Shown one piece after another: positions 31,819 to 38,964 of a stretch of 64,000 bases of DNA; position 1 is the first letter of the stretch, and each line of letters starts with the position of its first letter. Under the pieces are notes generated by a model. That model did not search any database. It saw nothing but the letters and a program-made list of their open reading frames with translations, and was not told the DNA's origin. The position numbers were made by a program, and so were the translations under genes. This DNA is from Armatimonadota bacterium (GTDB lineage: Bacteria; Armatimonadota; Fimbriimonadia; Fimbriimonadales; Fimbriimonadaceae), in contig JAFDWQ010000010.1 in assembly GCA_018268395.1 (NCBI GenBank), positions 186,001 to 250,000 of the forward strand, written 5' to 3'.

Positions 31819-32955
31819 TTGGCTGGAGTCTCGTTCAAGCACGTTACGAAGGTGTTCGGAAAGGACGTCAAGGCCGTCGACGACCTTTCCCTCGACATCC
31901 AAGACGGGGAGTTCATGGTCTTGGTCGGCCCATCCGGTTGCGGAAAGACGACCGCGCTCCGGATGATCGCGGGCCTGGAGGAAGCGACGTCCGGAGACCT
32001 CGTGATCGGCCCCGACCGGGTCAACGACGTGCCGCCGAAAGACCGCGACATCGCGATGGTCTTTCAAAACTACGCTCTGTACCCCCACATGACGGTGTAC
32101 GAGAACATCGCGTTCGGTCTCAAGATCCGCGAGCTCAAAGGCGTCTTCTGGCAGTTGTCGCACATGTCGGAAGCGAAGGGCAAGCGGTCGAAGATCGATG
32201 CCAGGGTCCAAGAAGTCGCCAAGATGCTCGCGATCGACCACCTGCTCCAAAGGCGGCCGAAAGAACTGTCCGGCGGGCAACGCCAACGCGTGGCTCTCGG
32301 ACGCGCCATCGCCCGCGAACCGCGGGTGTTCCTCATGGACGAACCGTTGAGCAACCTGGACGCGAAGCTGAGGATCCAGACGCGGGCCGAGCTCATCCGA
32401 CTTCACAGGCGGCTCGGGGTCACGACGATCTACGTCACTCACGACCAGACCGAAGCCATGACGATGGGCCAGCGCATCGCCGTCATGTCCGACGGCGTGC
32501 TCCAGCAGTGCGACGATCCTGAAACGGTCTACAACAAGCCTGCGAACAAGTTCGTCGCAGGCTTTATCGGCGCCCCGCCCATGAACTTCCTCGACGGGAC
32601 GGTCACGAACGGACACGTCGACTTAGGCGCCTTCAAACTGGCCCTCCCTGTCGGCCATCCGGTCCGAGGAGACGTCGGCAAGTCGGTCACCATCGGGATC
32701 CGGCCGGAAGACATCCACGACACGACGGTCTCCAGCCCGGTGCCCGTGACGGAGGACAACCGCTTCGAAGCCAAGGTCGACGTCCTCGAGAAACTGGGTT
32801 CGGAAGACACGGTCTACTTGGTCGCCGGCGGACTGAACATGACGGCGAGCCTCGATCCTGCAGCGCGCATCCACGCGGGACAGTCGGCGACGTTCGCCGT
32901 CGACGTCGACAAGCTCCACGTCTTTGATTCAGCGAGCGGACAAGCGGTCCGATAA
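31819..32955 (+). CDS. ABC transporter ATPase, MalK/UgpC/MsmK type
   Basis: A 378-residue sugar-import ATPase. It has Walker A GPSGCGKTTALRM, Q-loop FQNYALYPHM, signature LSGGQRQRVALGRAIA, Walker B VFLMDEPLSNLD and the H-loop THDQTEAM. The C-terminal TOBE/regulatory domain includes GIRPEDIH. The start is set at the TTG at 31819 because the product (MAGVSFKHVTKVFG) matches the conserved MalK N-terminus. About 17 extra residues (near 108-125, around FWQLSHMSEAKGKRSK) are inserted where MalK proteins usually have a short loop. No permease or binding-protein gene is nearby, so it may serve several importers. Confidence 0.92.
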   Translation: MAGVSFKHVTKVFGKDVKAVDDLSLDIQDGEFMVLVGPSGCGKTTALRMIAGLEEATSGDLVIGPDRVNDVPPKDRDIAMVFQNYALYPHMTVYENIAFGLKIRELKGVFWQLSHMSEAKGKRSKIDARVQEVAKMLAIDHLLQRRPKELSGGQRQRVALGRAIAREPRVFLMDEPLSNLDAKLRIQTRAELIRLHRRLGVTTIYVTHDQTEAMTMGQRIAVMSDGVLQQCDDPETVYNKPANKFVAGFIGAPPMNFLDGTVTNGHVDLGAFKLALPVGHPVRGDVGKSVTIGIRPEDIHDTTVSSPVPVTEDNRFEAKVDVLEKLGSEDTVYLVAGGLNMTASLDPAARIHAGQSATFAVDVDKLHVFDSASGQAVR

Positions 32956-32956
32956 G

Positions 32957-34378
32957 CTAGACGAGGCGCGTCAAGAGCACTTTAGGAACGGTCATCGACT
33001 CGTAGCCCGAGCGGACGCCTTCGCGTCCGAACCCGCTCTTCTTCACGCCGCCGTACGGCATATTGTCGAACCGTAGCGTCGGATAGTCCCCGACGACGAC
33101 CCCGCCCGTGTCGACCTCTTGATAGAAGCGCTCGGCGACGGTGAGATCCTTCGTAAAGACGCCGCAATGGATCCCGTAGGAGGATCCGTCGACCTGGGCG
33201 ACCGCCTCGTCGACCGACTCGAACGGTGTCAGAGTCAGAACGGGCCCGAACACTTCCTTGCAGGCCAGCTCGGTTCCGGGAGGGACGTCGCTGACGAGCG
33301 TCGGTTTCAGGACGTTGCCTTCGCGTCGTCCTCCGGCCAACACGGTAGCCCCGCCCCCTCGGGCTGAATCGACCCAGGCTTCGACACGGTCGGCCGCTTC
33401 TCCGTCGATCATGGGCCCGCAAACCGTCTCGTCCAGGGCCGGATCGCCTGCCGGGCAGGCTCGGGTGCCGGACGTCAGGCGGTCGCGTACCTCGTCGTAC
33501 ACCTCACGGTGGACACGGACGTGTTGGATCGAGATGCAGATCTGTCCGGCATAGCCGAAGCCTCCGGCGACGAGGCGACCGAGCGTCCAATCGAGGTCCG
33601 CGTCGGGGAAGACGACGGCGGAGGCGTCGCCCCCCAGTTCGAGCGTGACGGGTTTCTCGCTCGCAAGCTTCTTGAGGCGCCAACCGACGACGTCCGATCC
33701 GGTGAAGCTGACGCAACGGACCCGGGGGTCTTGGACGGCCTTTTCCGCCGTTTCCGGGTCGCACGGCACCAGGTTGAGGACACCAGGGGGACAACCTGCG
33801 TCATGGATGGCGCGTACGAGCGCCCGGCTGCTGAGAAGGGCCGCCTTCGAAGGCTTCAGAAGGACCGTGTTCCCGGCGGCCAGGGCCGGCGCGATCTTGT
33901 GTGCGGCCAAGTTGTACGGCCAGTTGTACGGCGTGATGGCGAGTACGGGCCCGACCGGGAACCGCTCGACCGTGCAACGGTGACCGTCGCCTCGAGGATC
34001 GAAGTCCGTCGGGAGGACCTCGCCGGACGGGGCCGTCAATAGGTCGGCGGCGAGGTCGAAAGTCAGGGCCGTCCTCGCGACTTCCCCTCTCGACCACGTC
34101 ACGGGCTTTCCGACTTCGTGCGTCAGCACGAACGCAAGGTCTTCGGCTTGGTCACGGACGCCTTGGGCCACGCGGCGGAGAAGGGTGGCCCGATCGCGGC
34201 GGGCCGTCCGCTTCCAGTCGGAGTAAGCCCGGACGGACGAACCAATGGCCCGGTCCATGTCCGCCCAAGCCCCGAGCCAGGCTTCGCCGAGGACACGACC
34301 GTCGTACGGCGCGCGCGCAGCGGCCTTGACCGACCCTTCGACTTCTTCTCCGTGGACGATCAAGCCGTACACCGTCAT
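32957..34378 (-). CDS. Aldehyde dehydrogenase, GapN-like
   Basis: A 473-residue NAD(P)-dependent aldehyde dehydrogenase. Motifs in order are TPYNWPYNLAAHKIAPALAAG (cofactor and substrate entrance), KPSKAALLS, FTGSDVVGW, the general-base region VTLELGGDASAVV and the catalytic Cys in GYAGQICISIQHV. The C-terminal PYGGVKKSGFGREG is conserved. The closest subfamilies are non-phosphorylating glyceraldehyde-3-phosphate and related short-aldehyde dehydrogenases; the substrate is not proven. A TGTAAT box seven bases before the ATG at 34378 suggests a leaderless mRNA. It is convergent with the ABC ATPase gene and divergent from pyrF. Confidence 0.92.
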   Translation of the reverse strand: MTVYGLIVHGEEVEGSVKAAARAPYDGRVLGEAWLGAWADMDRAIGSSVRAYSDWKRTARRDRATLLRRVAQGVRDQAEDLAFVLTHEVGKPVTWSRGEVARTALTFDLAADLLTAPSGEVLPTDFDPRGDGHRCTVERFPVGPVLAITPYNWPYNLAAHKIAPALAAGNTVLLKPSKAALLSSRALVRAIHDAGCPPGVLNLVPCDPETAEKAVQDPRVRCVSFTGSDVVGWRLKKLASEKPVTLELGGDASAVVFPDADLDWTLGRLVAGGFGYAGQICISIQHVRVHREVYDEVRDRLTSGTRACPAGDPALDETVCGPMIDGEAADRVEAWVDSARGGGATVLAGGRREGNVLKPTLVSDVPPGTELACKEVFGPVLTLTPFESVDEAVAQVDGSSYGIHCGVFTKDLTVAERFYQEVDTGGVVVGDYPTLRFDNMPYGGVKKSGFGREGVRSGYESMTVPKVLLTRLV

Positions 34379-34385
34379 GGCCGGG

Positions 34386-34391
34386 ATTACA
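34386..34391 (-). promoter_or_regulatory. -10 element of the aldehyde dehydrogenase gene
   Basis: TGTAAT on the minus strand ends seven bases before the ATG at 34378. Confidence 0.45.
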
Positions 34392-34544
34392 CCCCCGATG
34401 CCGCTCGGCGGGTCCGCGCGTCAGAAAGACGGGCCGGTACCTAGGCCCTTTTCCGCCGCTCAGGCCAAGCCGGCACTACGCCCGCCTGGTTCCCGTACCA
34501 ACTGACGAGGCCGAGGATGCAGACACTTGTCGATAAGTCCGAGC

Positions 34545-34550
34545 TAAACT
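34545..34550 (+). promoter_or_regulatory. -10 element of pyrF
   Basis: TAAACT lies 11 bases before the ATG at 34562. It supports that start over the in-frame ATG at 34517, which lies upstream of it. Confidence 0.45.
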
Positions 34551-34561
34551 TAAAACCCGGT

Positions 34562-35272
34562 ATGCGCCGAAAGATCATATGCGCCATCGACACGGGAGAC
34601 ATCGGGCGCGCGGGTTCGATCGTCAAACGCCTCGCCCCGTACGTCGGGGCCTTCAAGATCGGGCACGCGTTGACATTGCCCTACGGGCTGGACGTGATCG
34701 ACAGGCTGAAGGAAGCCGGTGCCGAGCGGATCTTCCTCGACCTCAAGTTCCATGACATTCCGAACTCGGTCGCCCTCGGAGTCCGAGAAGCGGCCAAGCG
34801 CGGTGTCTGGATGACGACGCTGCACCTGTCGGGGGGACCGGCCATGATCACCGCCGCGGTCGAAGAAGCCAAGGAATATGCGGACGAACAAGCGCCGCTC
34901 CTGATCGGCGTCTCGGTCTTGACGTCCCTTGACGAACGGACCCTCCATACCGATCTAGGAGTCTCGCGAGGACTCGTCGACCACATGCTCGCCCTTTCCA
35001 AAATGGGAGTGGACTGCGGGTTGGACGGCGTCGTGTGCTCCGTTCACGAGGTCGCCGCGATGAGGAAAGCGGTCGGGCACTCCGTCATCGTGACGCCTGG
35101 CATCCGGCCCCACAATGCCGACACCCATGACCAGCAGCGCGTGGGCGACGCGAGGTCGGCCCTGGGCGACGGCTCCGACTACCTCGTGATCGGCCGATAT
35201 CTGACCGATGCCCACGACCCCCTCGCCGCGTTGGCCGAACTCGGACTCCTCGACGAGACCGTTGCCCCTTGA
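34562..35272 (+). CDS. pyrF: Orotidine-5'-phosphate decarboxylase
   Basis: A 236-residue OMP decarboxylase that makes UMP in the last step of de novo pyrimidine synthesis. Active-site motifs are CAIDTGD, VGAFKIGHAL (phosphate and ribose contacts), the catalytic LDLKFHDIPNSV (DxKxxD) and the phosphate loop TPGIRPHNAD with VIGRYLTDAHDP. The start is the ATG at 34562 (MRRKIICAIDTGD), as the TIM-barrel strand begins right there. Its stop overlaps the TTG start of mutY (TTGA), so translation of the two is probably coupled. Confidence 0.95.
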   Translation: MRRKIICAIDTGDIGRAGSIVKRLAPYVGAFKIGHALTLPYGLDVIDRLKEAGAERIFLDLKFHDIPNSVALGVREAAKRGVWMTTLHLSGGPAMITAAVEEAKEYADEQAPLLIGVSVLTSLDERTLHTDLGVSRGLVDHMLALSKMGVDCGLDGVVCSVHEVAAMRKAVGHSVIVTPGIRPHNADTHDQQRVGDARSALGDGSDYLVIGRYLTDAHDPLAALAELGLLDETVAP

Positions 35273-36318
35273 CGGACGTCCAGCGACGGTTGTTGGACTG
35301 GTACGAAGCGTCGCGGCGCGATCTGCCGTGGAGACGGACTGCGGACCCGTACGCGGTCTGGGTCAGTGAAGCGATGCTACAACAGACCACGGTCAAAGCC
35401 GTCGTGCCGTACTTCGAACGGTGGATGAAGCGCTTCCCTACCGTCGAAGACCTGGCCCGTGCCGAGGCCGACGAATGTGCTTCGTACTGGGCGGGCCTCG
35501 GATACTACGCCCGCTGTCGGAGGCTTCAGGACGGGGCAAAATGGATCGTCGAACATGGGTTTCCTTCGTCGGCCGACGCCTGGCTCGACGTTCCCGGTGT
35601 CGGCCCCTATACCGCCGGCGCGATCGCGTCGATCGCCTTGGGCGAGCCGGCGGCCTTGGTCGACGGGAACGTCGAACGGGTCTACTCCCGGCTCAACGAC
35701 GACGCCGCTTCCGGTCCTGCGCTCCATCGTGCGGCCTGGGCCTGGGCGAAGGGCCAAGTCTGCCAAGAACGCCCTTCCGACTGGAACCAAGCCCTCATGG
35801 AGCTCGGGGCGACGGTCTGCAAACCTCGAAGCCCTTCTTGTACGGCCTGCCCTTTACACGGCCTGTGCCGGGCTGTGGCCTCAGGAACAGTCGATTTCCG
35901 GCCCGTAAGGCCACCTCGCAAGGCGCCCGTCGAGCTGGACCATCACGTCTGGGTGCCCCGGTACAAGGGCCGGCTCGGGATCGTGCAGACACCGCCAGGC
36001 GAGTGGTGGGCCGGATTGTGGGGCTTTCCGCGTTCGGCTTCGACCGAGGCGCTGGACGTGTTGGTCGGCCCATCGCGACGCCGCCCGATCGGCCACTTCC
36101 GGCACACCGTGACAGGCCACCGGATCGACGTCGAAGTGAGCGTCGCGGACTGCGAACGTCCGTCGTCTTCGTTAACGTGGTGCGAGCCGGCCGACGTCCG
36201 TCGGTACGCCCTTCCTGCGCCCCAAGAGCGGGCGCTCTCGATTTGGGAACGGGCGGTCGAGGACGGTTCGGGAACCGACGTGCGGGCGACTCAGGTATCC
36301 TTGCCTACTAACGCATGA
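35269..36318 (+). CDS. mutY: A/G-specific adenine glycosylase MutY
   Basis: A 349-residue DNA repair glycosylase that removes adenine opposite 8-oxoguanine. It has the DLPWRRTADPYAVWVSEAMLQQT block (catalytic Glu in SEAMLQQT), the helix-hairpin-helix LDVPGVGPYTAGAI with the catalytic Asp in LVDGNVERV, and a four-cysteine iron-sulfur loop CKPRSPSCTACPLHGLC. The C-terminal 130 residues are the NUDIX-like 8-oxoG recognition domain (EWWAGLWGFPRS). The start is a TTG at 35269 overlapping the pyrF stop, and the stop overlaps the amidase ATG (ATGA), so it is the middle of a coupled three-gene run. Confidence 0.95.
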   Translation: MTDVQRRLLDWYEASRRDLPWRRTADPYAVWVSEAMLQQTTVKAVVPYFERWMKRFPTVEDLARAEADECASYWAGLGYYARCRRLQDGAKWIVEHGFPSSADAWLDVPGVGPYTAGAIASIALGEPAALVDGNVERVYSRLNDDAASGPALHRAAWAWAKGQVCQERPSDWNQALMELGATVCKPRSPSCTACPLHGLCRAVASGTVDFRPVRPPRKAPVELDHHVWVPRYKGRLGIVQTPPGEWWAGLWGFPRSASTEALDVLVGPSRRRPIGHFRHTVTGHRIDVEVSVADCERPSSSLTWCEPADVRRYALPAPQERALSIWERAVEDGSGTDVRATQVSLPTNA

Positions 36319-37865
36319 CGCGCATGCTTGCCTGTCTGACGCTATGGATGGCGATGACGGCGGCCTGGGCCCAGAACGGGCTGACCGTCGACTACACCTA
36401 CCGAGGAGCGTTCTCCGACCAGGGCGCCCGGTACGAGGGTGCCTGCTACGTGACGCCGGCGTTCATGCGCCGTGTCGGGTGGCAGGTCGACGTCACCGAC
36501 GGCGTCGCCTCCGTCAGCGCCGAAGGGCACACCTTTCAATTAGAATCGTCGATCATCGGCGGTAAACGGCTGTACTGCCTGGACGAGGCCGTCCGCTATC
36601 TGGGCGGAACGGTCGAGTGGGACGAAGCCCAGGGCCGGGCGACGGTCCTCGGTCGGCTGCGGAACATCGAGAAGACTCCCGCAGGCCTGAGGGTCGACTG
36701 TACGATGAACGTGAAGCCTCGGGCGTTCCGCGCCTCGGGTCCGCCCCGGATGGTCCTCGACCTTGCGGGTGCGGTCTTGGACGAGAAGGCTCTGGCCCCC
36801 TTACCCTCGGGATGGCGGGCGTCGCAGTTCACGTCGAACACGGTCCGGGTCGTGATCGAGTCCCCGACGATGTCGAACGTGACCGTCCCCGCGCTCTTAG
36901 AAGGGCGTACGGTCGAACTGGCCCTCGCTTCGAACGTCCCCGCCGCACCCAAGACAGCGGCCACCGTCAGCCTTGGCAAGCCCGCTGTCGGGTCGGAAGT
37001 CAACGGCACCCAACCGGTCGTCCTTCCGTGGACCAGTCGACCGTCGCAAAGTCCGACCGCCCTTTACCTTGATCCGACGACGATCCAAGTGACGGTTCCT
37101 GGAAGCGCCGCCGAGAAACCCGGCGAGAACCTGGTCGAACGGAGCCCGTTCATCAGGAGCATCGACGTCGTCGACGACGGAAACGGCACCTGCACCGTCA
37201 CTTTGAACCTCAAGTCAGCGCTTGCGTTCGAACTGAACACGCAGAGTCTGGGGGCTACGGTCTCGCTGTCCCGGCCCAAGTCCCGGGGCGGATTGGCCGG
37301 AAAGATCATCGTCGTCGACGCCGGGCACGGTGGTAAGGACAACGGGGCCGTCCATGCCGGCGTCCAAGAAAAGAACCAGACTCTGGCGATGGCGAAGACG
37401 GTCGCCAAGGCCCTCAAGGAAGCAGGCGCCTCCGTGATCATGACCCGCTCGGACGACACGTTCGTGTCCCTCGGGGAGCGGTCGAACATCGCGAACCGAA
37501 GCAAGGCTGACCTGTTCGTCAGTTGCCATTTCAATTCGAACAGCGTCGACAACAGCCGTAGCGGGACGATCGTGTTCTATCACAATGCGATCCCGTTGCA
37601 CATGTTATTGGCCGAGTGCATCCGGAGCGAGATCGCCAAGTTCAAGGATCTGCCCGATATGGGCACTTGGAGCGATACGCGGATCTACAATTCGGGATTC
37701 GCCGTCTTGAGAGGGGCGCAGATGCCCGCCGTCCTCCTGGAACTTGGGTTCTTGAACCACGCGACCGACCGTTCGAAGATCCAAGACCAGAACTTCCGTG
37801 ACCATGTCGCGGACGCGATCGTGAAGGGTGCTAAGGTGTTTTTCGGTGAAGAGTCCAAGAAGTAG
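36315..37865 (+). CDS. N-acetylmuramoyl-L-alanine amidase (Amidase_3) with AMIN-like region
   Basis: A 516-residue exported cell-wall hydrolase with the signal peptide MTRMLACLTLWMAMTAAWAQ. The N-terminal half contains a copper-amine-oxidase-type domain (about 20-115) and an AMIN-like beta domain. The catalytic C-terminal domain (about 330-510) has the zinc motifs VDAGHGGKDNGA, Glu in VQEKNQTLAM, SCHFNSNS and the catalytic Glu in VLLELGFLNH. It cleaves the bond between MurNAc and the stem peptide. It overlaps mutY by four bases and the GerMN gene by 20 bases. Confidence 0.93.
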   Translation: MTRMLACLTLWMAMTAAWAQNGLTVDYTYRGAFSDQGARYEGACYVTPAFMRRVGWQVDVTDGVASVSAEGHTFQLESSIIGGKRLYCLDEAVRYLGGTVEWDEAQGRATVLGRLRNIEKTPAGLRVDCTMNVKPRAFRASGPPRMVLDLAGAVLDEKALAPLPSGWRASQFTSNTVRVVIESPTMSNVTVPALLEGRTVELALASNVPAAPKTAATVSLGKPAVGSEVNGTQPVVLPWTSRPSQSPTALYLDPTTIQVTVPGSAAEKPGENLVERSPFIRSIDVVDDGNGTCTVTLNLKSALAFELNTQSLGATVSLSRPKSRGGLAGKIIVVDAGHGGKDNGAVHAGVQEKNQTLAMAKTVAKALKEAGASVIMTRSDDTFVSLGERSNIANRSKADLFVSCHFNSNSVDNSRSGTIVFYHNAIPLHMLLAECIRSEIAKFKDLPDMGTWSDTRIYNSGFAVLRGAQMPAVLLELGFLNHATDRSKIQDQNFRDHVADAIVKGAKVFFGEESKK

Positions 37866-38430
37866 CCGCCGCAATCCGGCCCCTCTGATCGTGGGGCTCT
37901 GCTCGATCGCCCTTCTCGGAGGAGTGGGGTATTACGTGGCGACGCTTCCCAAGGAGCTTCCGGCTTCAAAGAAGGCCGTCGTCGACGAACCTTCCCGGCG
38001 CGAAGACGTCAAGGTCTATCGGCCCCGGTATGAGAAGGGCGAACTGAAGCTCGACCCGGGCACGGTCAAACCACCGGAGAAGACCGATCCGAAGGTGTTC
38101 GCGGTCAACTCTTATCTGAAGAACCTCGGTTTCATCCCAAAAGGGGCCGCACTGAAAACGTGCACGGTCAAGGACGGCTTGGCGACGTTGGACTTCAACG
38201 CCGAATTCGAGACGACTTACGGGACAGAAGACGAGCAGACCGTCGTGAAGGGCCTCATGACGACGATGGCCCAGTTCTCGGACGTCCACGCCGTGAAGAT
38301 GACGGTCGAGGGCAAGCCCCTCGAGACCCTTGGCAACATCGACCTCACTCAGCCGCTTCCGGTCCCTGTTCCGGAGAAGTCCGGCGGCGGGCCAGAAGGC
38401 GTGCCGCCTCCTGATGGCACTTCACGATGA
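37846..38430 (+). CDS. GerMN-domain membrane-anchored protein
   Basis: A 194-residue protein with an N-terminal anchor (PLIVGLCSIALLGGVGYYVA), a charged linker and a GerMN domain (about 80-175: FAVNSYLKNLGFIPKGAALKT, ATLDFNAEFETTYGTEDEQTVVKGLMTTMAQF). GerMN domains occur in spore-germination GerM and in many non-sporulating bacteria beside cell-wall amidases, and they probably bind the wall or partner proteins. The start is the GTG at 37846, with an AAGG about eight bases before it, so the gene overlaps the amidase by 20 bases. The 3' end overlaps the convergent PAP2 gene by 86 bp. Confidence 0.88.
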   Translation: MKSPRSSRRNPAPLIVGLCSIALLGGVGYYVATLPKELPASKKAVVDEPSRREDVKVYRPRYEKGELKLDPGTVKPPEKTDPKVFAVNSYLKNLGFIPKGAALKTCTVKDGLATLDFNAEFETTYGTEDEQTVVKGLMTTMAQFSDVHAVKMTVEGKPLETLGNIDLTQPLPVPVPEKSGGGPEGVPPPDGTSR

Positions 38431-38929
38431 TCGTGCCGCACACCGCGCCGCACAGCCATCCGAGCACCACTTCGCTCGGCCAGTGGACGCCCACGTAGAT
38501 CCGGGACAGACCGGTCAGGACGGCGACGCCGCACCAAAGGGCTCCCATCGGCCGGTGAAGCCAGAGGAACACGGTCGCGACGGCCATCATGTTCGCGGAA
38601 TGGGCCGAAGCCGTCCCGAAACTCGTCAACGGTTCCACCCGTACCTGGATCCATGGGTTCGCGGCCATGACGTCCGGCCAACTGGGACGGTTCCACTGGA
38701 AGGCGTCCTTCAGTACGTCCGTCGTCAGGTTGGCCAGAGGCCATGCCAAGAGGGCGAGGACCGTTCCCAGTCGGGTCGGTTTCCAGACGAGGGACAAGAC
38801 CACCAGGGATCCGATCAGGACGAGGCCGCCTGTGGTCTTGGTCGCATTGGACAAGAACACCCAGAAAGGCGCCGTGCTTTCGGGCCAGCCGTTCACGGCC
38901 CGGAAGACAGCCGTGTCCAGCGAGTTCAC
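38345..38929 (-). CDS. PAP2-family membrane phosphatase, second copy
   Basis: A 194-residue multi-pass membrane protein. The PAP2 motifs are present with changes: DAFQWNRPSWP (K..RP-type), TASAHSANM in place of PSGH, and LSRIYVGVHWPSEV (SRx5HxxxE, Glu instead of Asp). The usual phosphatase His residues are kept. The start is the GTG at 38929, chosen because a TACGAT -10 element lies six bases upstream; an in-frame ATG at 39007 would lie inside the divergent gene. Its last 86 bp overlap the end of the GerMN gene. The likely role is dephosphorylation of lipid carriers or phospholipids. Confidence 0.87.
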   Translation of the reverse strand: MNSLDTAVFRAVNGWPESTAPFWVFLSNATKTTGGLVLIGSLVVLSLVWKPTRLGTVLALLAWPLANLTTDVLKDAFQWNRPSWPDVMAANPWIQVRVEPLTSFGTASAHSANMMAVATVFLWLHRPMGALWCGVAVLTGLSRIYVGVHWPSEVVLGWLCGAVCGTIIVKCHQEAARLLARRRTSPEQGPEAAE

Positions 38930-38953
38930 GGCAAGATCGTACCCAGGTAAAAA
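38925..38953 (+). promoter_or_regulatory. Promoter of the ADP-ribosylglycohydrolase-like gene
   Basis: TTCACG (38925-38930), a 17-bp spacer and TAAAAA (38948-38953), ending six bases before the GTG at 38960. The -35 box overlaps the start codon of the divergent PAP2 gene. Confidence 0.55.
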
Positions 38954-38964
38954 CCGAACGTGAA
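38936..38964 (-). promoter_or_regulatory. Promoter of the second PAP2 gene
   Basis: On the minus strand: TTCACG (38964-38959), a 17-bp spacer and TACGAT (38941-38936), ending six bases before the GTG at 38929. The -35 box overlaps the start codon of the divergent gene, mirroring the opposite promoter. Confidence 0.6.
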
